A stretch of 64,000 nt of DNA from the NCBI GenBank assembly GCA_020091685.1, contig CM034595.1, forward strand, positions 13,754,525 through 13,818,524, given 5' to 3'. This DNA comes from Lutjanus erythropterus (Eukaryota > Chordata > Actinopteri > Lutjaniformes > Lutjanidae). Below are positions 59,294 through 64,000 of the stretch, piece after piece (within the stretch, counting starts at the first letter, position 1; each line of letters begins with the position of its first letter). The translations under genes and the position numbers were made by a program. The notes under the pieces were generated by a model. It made no database searches. It saw nothing but the letters and a program-made list of their open reading frames with translations, and was not told where the DNA came from.

Positions 59294-59735
59294 TTTTAAG
59301 TCCTATAAAATCTTTCATATACATTGTGTTTTCATAAGAGGTAAAGCTATGAAAATATTAACAGTATCATTTTTAAAATTATTACTTAAACTCAACGAGA
59401 AAATTATACATTTAGAAAACTACCTCTGGCCATTCATTTTTATTGTTTTTTCAATATATTTTATTACCTTTTCTATTAGTTTCTTTCCAAATATTTCAAG
59501 CCAACATATACCTACTAAAGTTCTTGTAGGAAAGTTGTGCAGTGTTTTTGTGTTTTTATGATATATTGTCATTACTGTATATCATTAGATAGAGAGTATT
59601 GGGGAGTGAATGCTCCCAGAAGTCACATCATTTCTTTCAGTATTCTTTGTCTTTGCTTTGTCGTTATTAAAATCTACAATATAAAGTTTTGACTTGGTTA
59701 GTAAAGGTGTGGTACATTCTCCTGTACACACATAC

Positions 59736-61085
59736 GAGAAGTGGAAGAAGTACTGAGATCATTTATTTAAGGTAAAGAAGTAATTACACTGTGTAAAAAT
59801 ACTCAAATAAAAGCCCCGCATTAAAAACTTTACTCAAGCAAAAGTACAAAAGTGTTACCATCAGAATATACTTAAAGTATTAAAGGTAAAAGTATTCATT
59901 GTGTGGAATGGCCCATTATAATTATATAATTGATAGATTAATGTTGCAACCAATGATTATTGTCACTGTCAGTGAATGTCAGTTAGTTGTTTGGTCTATT
60001 AAATGTCAGAGAATGGTGAACAATGTGGATCAGTGTTTCCCAAACCTCAAGGTGACATCGTCAAATATGCCCAACCCAAACATATTCAGTTTACTGTCAG
60101 AAAGGAGTAAAGAAACCAAAAATGTAATAGATTCACAAGATGCTGGAATCAGAGAATTAGGGAATTTTTTTTATTTTTATTTTCTTTCTTTCTTTTTTTT
60201 TATTTAGATTTTTTTTTTAATTGCTCAAACGAATTATCAAAGTAGCCTGTGAGTAACTTAATACTTGCCAACTAACTAATCATTTGCAGCTCAGATCATT
60301 TACTAAAGTAAAAGTAGCAATACCACAGTGTTAAAGATACTCGAATAAAAGTCCTGCATTCAAAACTTTACTCAAGTAAAAGAACAAAAAGGATGGGCAT
60401 CAAAATATACTAAAAGTACTCATTCTGCAGAATGCCCATTTCAATATAATGTATATTATATTACTGGATTGTAATCTATAATTTGATAGATTATTGCACA
60501 TAAGATTTTTATTTTGCCACAGGTAAATGAGGGAACAATTTTCAATCGCTTTATATACTGCTGTGTAGTGTAATCTATAATAATAAGAATAATATACCTT
60601 TCTCAATTTATCAAAGACATTTAGTGGAATAAAAGCACAATAATTATCTTTGAAATGCCTTAGAAGTATAAAGTAACATACAATGGAATTACTCATGTAA
60701 AGTACAAGTATCTCAAAAATGTGTTTAAAGCGGCATCAAAGAACTTTAACATTTTGTTGATATTGGAGGCCCCCATGGACAAAAGCGGTAATTTTCCCAC
60801 CTTATTAAACACACAAAAAAAAGTCAAAAATAAAATTATCTAAATCTTTAAGTGGCTAATGTACTGCTGAGAAAATGTAAACACAGGCTCATTTTATCTG
60901 ATTTCAAAGAGAATCCAACCTGGTGGCAGGAATTAATAACAATTAAACAGAAATAACCAACCTTCTCAGTGATGGTCGTTGGCTTATATAGATCATAAAG
61001 ATGCATCAGTAATAAACTGAGACAGTTTCATAACCAGTTAAAAACTCCTTTAAGTACTGTACTTGAGTAAATGTACTTAGTTACA
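59736..61085. mobile_element. AAGTAAAAGTAC-rich dispersed element with internal MITE
   Basis: Starts AAGTGGAAGAAGTACTGAGATC and ends, inverted, with AGTACTGTACTTGAGTAAATGTACTTAG. Repeated words AAGTACAAAAGTGTTACCATCAG and ACTTTACTCAAGTAAAAG occur before and after a MITE family A copy (59938-60295). This indicates either two partial copies or one copy split by the MITE with partial duplication. Very common type of percomorph repeat; no coding capacity. Confidence 0.65.
59938..60295 (+). mobile_element. MITE family A copy inside the AAGTAAAAGTAC element
   Basis: Begins TTAATGTTGCAACCAATGATTATT and ends CTAACTAATCATTTGCAGCTC. A T-rich expansion (about 60165-60220) interrupts its 3' half. Confidence 0.7.
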
Positions 61086-61089
61086 TCAC

Positions 61090-62110
61090 ACCAGTGACAC
61101 ACACACATGACGTTTAGCCTCTTACACTTGTTAAAACTGTTGACACATGAGATTTAAAACTCAAGTGGCTCAGTTTGAATTAAACTAATACCATAATTAA
61201 AGACGAAATAGAAATTAACACTAAAAACACACAGAGTTTCTCTGATCAGCAGAACAAACAGCAGTCACCTCTGTGACACCTCTGTTTGGTCGGGCGTCGT
61301 GATGTGAAAGCAAGCTCTTACATGCCAGCCGCGTGAAGGTGAGAGACGTGATGATGCACATGGATGCTGTAGATGAATTTAGCATGCTTGAGTACTGTGT
61401 GCATCCATGTTGCACCACAGCGAGAGGGAGGAGGCCAGGTTTAGCATCTCTTCAATTATCAGGAGAGGCCTCGTCTCAGCGTCCTCCAGGGCCTACCTGT
61501 ACCTCCACTGATTAGTGAGCAGTCACAGCCCCAATTAGAGAACACAGGAACCTGGAGAGACAACACTCTTTATTTAATTGGATTGTGTTGCAGTCTGAGG
61601 CTGCTAACTGGCAACGTATTGAAGCAACCTGGAACTGTGGAGCGTAAACAAGACAATAAAGACAGAGACAGTCTTCAGAAGCATTGACAGACTTTTGTGT
61701 GATGGTAAAACTTTGGAAACATTTCTTCATCCGAGGAATTATCCTAAGCTTCTCTCTCGTTTTAGTTTAGGGTTACTCAAGTACTTCTCCTCGGGAAGGG
61801 TCATAACACAGCAGTTAAATTTAGATAGTTATGTATATGAAAGTAAACTGAGTTCACCCTTTTTAACCTGATGTAAATGTGAATGATTTAAATGCAGAGC
61901 ACAGATAGTAACAAGTATTATGAAATGTATCACATAGAAGAGAAAAACTGGTGAATGTGCTGCTTTTCATTTTTGAGGATGATTTTTATTTCCTTATGAA
62001 TTAATGCACCTTTATGCTTACCAATGATTCAGTGTAAATGACTGGCTGATGTTATTGACCCGATATTATCATACATGTTGTCTAACATGCACTGATGCAA
62101 AAACTTAATT
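61090..62110. other. Intergenic stretch, nothing recognised
   Basis: About 61220-61720 is GC-richer with chance frames on both strands; the rest is AT-rich. A G-run of 13 sits at 62113-62125 at its right edge. Confidence 0.35.
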
Positions 62111-62130
62111 TTGGGGGGGGGGGGGTGTGT

Positions 62131-62571
62131 GACTTTACAATAAGATCACCCTCATAAATTATATGTAAATGGTTAGGTTGTAAATGCTTTATAAATCAAT
62201 ACTAAGCTGTGACAACACATTAGATAAAAAGAGCCTGACCTGTTGCTTGTCAAATAGTGAGCCCACATTTATCTGTGCTGTAACAAATCAAATTACCAGA
62301 TTCACACACTAAGTCTTTGGCAGTGTTGTTTACCTTGACATTTTCATCTGCACTTCACTATAAACTTAATAATTTATTATTATTATTTAATATTTTTTTC
62401 CATAATAAATGGTTATGGATCTTGCTAAATAGTGAACCCATGTTATATAGCATATGAAAACAGCCTGTTGATATATTTTGTTAATGATTTCTAAAGTGTT
62501 TACAACATAATTCATAACCTAATTATAAACCATCTATTAATCATTTATAAGGATAGTCTTATTGCAAAGTC
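62131..62571. mobile_element. Inverted-repeat element GACTTTACAATAAGA...
   Basis: Left end GACTTTACAATAAGATCACC matches the reverse complement of the right end, GACTTTGCAATAAGACTATCC. Homology continues inward over CTCATAAATTA/CTTATAAATGA. Non-autonomous DNA element of about 440 bp. A target duplication is not clear. Confidence 0.6.
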
Positions 62572-63880
62572 GTACGTACATTGAGTAGCAGCATTTTATG
62601 TATATTTTATATCATTTTTTTAAATTCAGATTTAATATATTTTGTTCTATTTGTTTTTTTTTAAATCATACATATTTCTAATCATCAAAAATACCAGTAA
62701 GTTTATTGTTTCAGTGCCCTGAATGCATTTTGGATTTTATATATACAGAATATAGACCGATATATCAATATCAGATTGGCGTGAAAAAAAAAACAGTGCT
62801 CTTCATAAAGGCAACACAGCTGATCATTTTCTGAGATTGGCTGGTATTGGTGATGCTTCACCTGAAAATGAAACTATGTAACTTTTGAAAGAAGGAATAA
62901 TGCAGTCTTACAAATGAAAAGTTCAACTAAAGTACCCCTTGTTCATTTCAAGACAGTCAGGGGTTTTACTGTTAAAGCCTCTCTAGTACGAGTACCACCG
63001 GCTTATGGAAGCTGATGTTAGCAAACTAATGATATGTATTTCTGTATAAATCACATTGCTTTGCCAATTTATGATACTGTTTTCACGCTATGTTGTAACA
63101 GTCCCTGTTAAGACGCAGTTGCCACAGTGACTACTCTGGTACAAAGGCGTACAATGTATAGACTCACATTAAAAATTCCCTCTCAATCATCACTTATGAT
63201 CCAGTAGAAATATGTGGTGGTATCTGCCATGCCCTGTTTTCATCTTACTTTGCTGCGTTCAGGATGTTTTAGCGACCCAAAGCCTTGCTATTTGATTACT
63301 GTATATCAACTCATTTTGTCACATGATCGAATAGAGACTTGACATCAGACAACATCAACATACAGATTACCCAGCAATCATCATTTCATATCTGTATATG
63401 ACAGAAATGCCAAAGAAAATTAGAAATTATTCATTTATCTTAACAGTTTTAGTTAGTTAGATTTTCATTTTTTTTGTGTAGAAGAAGGATATAATTTTGG
63501 TTTAGTCTCATACTGACTATTTTATCAAAAAAAAAAAAAAAAAAAGAAAACAGTGACAGAGATGGCTTTGCCTCTACAAGGGCATATATATAGCAAGTAC
63601 AGAACATAGGTTTATTTCCAAGGGCCCGTTCTGTGCATTGCTGGAGGCCCTGCTCCCTCTTTGGGTCCCTCCAACCTGAGGGCCCCAGTGCAGCTGGACA
63701 GTCTACATAACCCCTGATTCTTAAAATCAAACTTCTTGAAAACAGCTTTTTTGTAGCTTTCTAGTCCATTTCAAATTTAAACCAAAGACCACATCACCGA
63801 GGCGGTTTTCATTGTTGCTCTTTAACATTTTAGGGTAGTGAAATTCTCAAAAGGTCTCTTTTTTTTCTCACTAAACCCTA
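62572..63880. other. Intergenic stretch with minor repeats
   Basis: AT-rich DNA with a family B-like trace at about 62735-62785 (ACCGATATATCAATATCAG) and a poly-A run at 63528-63545. 63600-63720 has GGGCCC-rich sequence. No gene recognised. Confidence 0.35.
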
Positions 63881-63892
63881 TTTCTCCACAGT

Positions 63893-64000
63893 TTCTCCGC
63901 GCTCGAACATGTGGCACATAACAAAGACATCACCCTCATAGTGTGGGATGGTAGTCTACCTCCAGGCGCCTGAGGGACACTGGCTGGCTGCTTGGTGCTG
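63893..64000. other. Possible exon or coding remnant at the right edge
   Basis: A strong acceptor-like sequence (TTTTTTTCTCACTAAACCC then TTTCTCCACAG, ending at 63892) precedes GC-richer sequence. Plus-strand reading gives FSALEHVAHNKDITLIVWDG... closing at TGA 63972-63974. The minus strand is also open over part of it (TTIPHYEGDVFVMCHMF...). Human synteny would place ZNF407 beyond zadh2 with its 3' end facing zadh2, which would favour minus, but no zinc finger is visible. The strand is unresolved. Confidence 0.2.

Noticed and set aside
1-64000. tRNA, rRNA or retroviral genes
   Set aside because: No convincing B-box/cloverleaf, rRNA segment, or gag/pol/env-like frame was seen on either strand.

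Overview
This is nuclear DNA from a ray-finned fish, most likely a percomorph teleost. It has vertebrate intron-exon structure, two recognisable vertebrate genes arranged head to head, long GT/AC microsatellites, and many short non-autonomous DNA transposons of types common in percomorph genomes. There is no operon, CRISPR array, rRNA or recognisable tRNA, and no phage or bacterial material.

Two genes are well supported. tshz1 (Teashirt zinc finger homeobox 1) is on the minus strand. A 40-nt first coding exon (48458-48419) is spliced across a 39.4 kb intron to one large exon (8984-5443), giving a 1193-residue zinc-finger/homeodomain transcription factor. zadh2/ptgr3 (prostaglandin reductase 3) is on the plus strand, with two coding exons (50579-50862 and 55354-56284) giving 404 residues and a C-terminal SKL peroxisome signal. 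The start codons lie about 2.1 kb apart and diverge, the same arrangement as human TSHZ1 and ZADH2 on 18q22.3.

Layout: 1-830 is a duplicated repeat rich in AGAACC/GGTTCT. 831-4290 is intergenic DNA downstream of tshz1. 4291-5442 is the probable tshz1 3'UTR. 5443-8984 is the main tshz1 exon. 8985-48418 is the tshz1 intron, a mosaic of microsatellites, polypurine tracts, transposon fragments and non-repetitive AT/homeobox-motif-rich blocks that are candidate enhancers. 48459-50578 is the shared promoter region. 50863-55353 is the zadh2 intron, which carries a four-unit tandem array. 56285-64000 is downstream DNA dominated by inverted-repeat transposons, with a doubtful exon at the right edge.

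I found no previously undescribed multi-gene system. The points most worth a second look are the tandem upstream ORFs before zadh2, possible mitochondrial/peroxisomal dual targeting of its product, a perfect 25-bp inverted repeat in the tshz1 intron, a nested transposon pair with a readable target-site duplication, the tandem array in the zadh2 intron, and a transposon about 100 bp after the zadh2 stop codon that may supply its polyadenylation sites.
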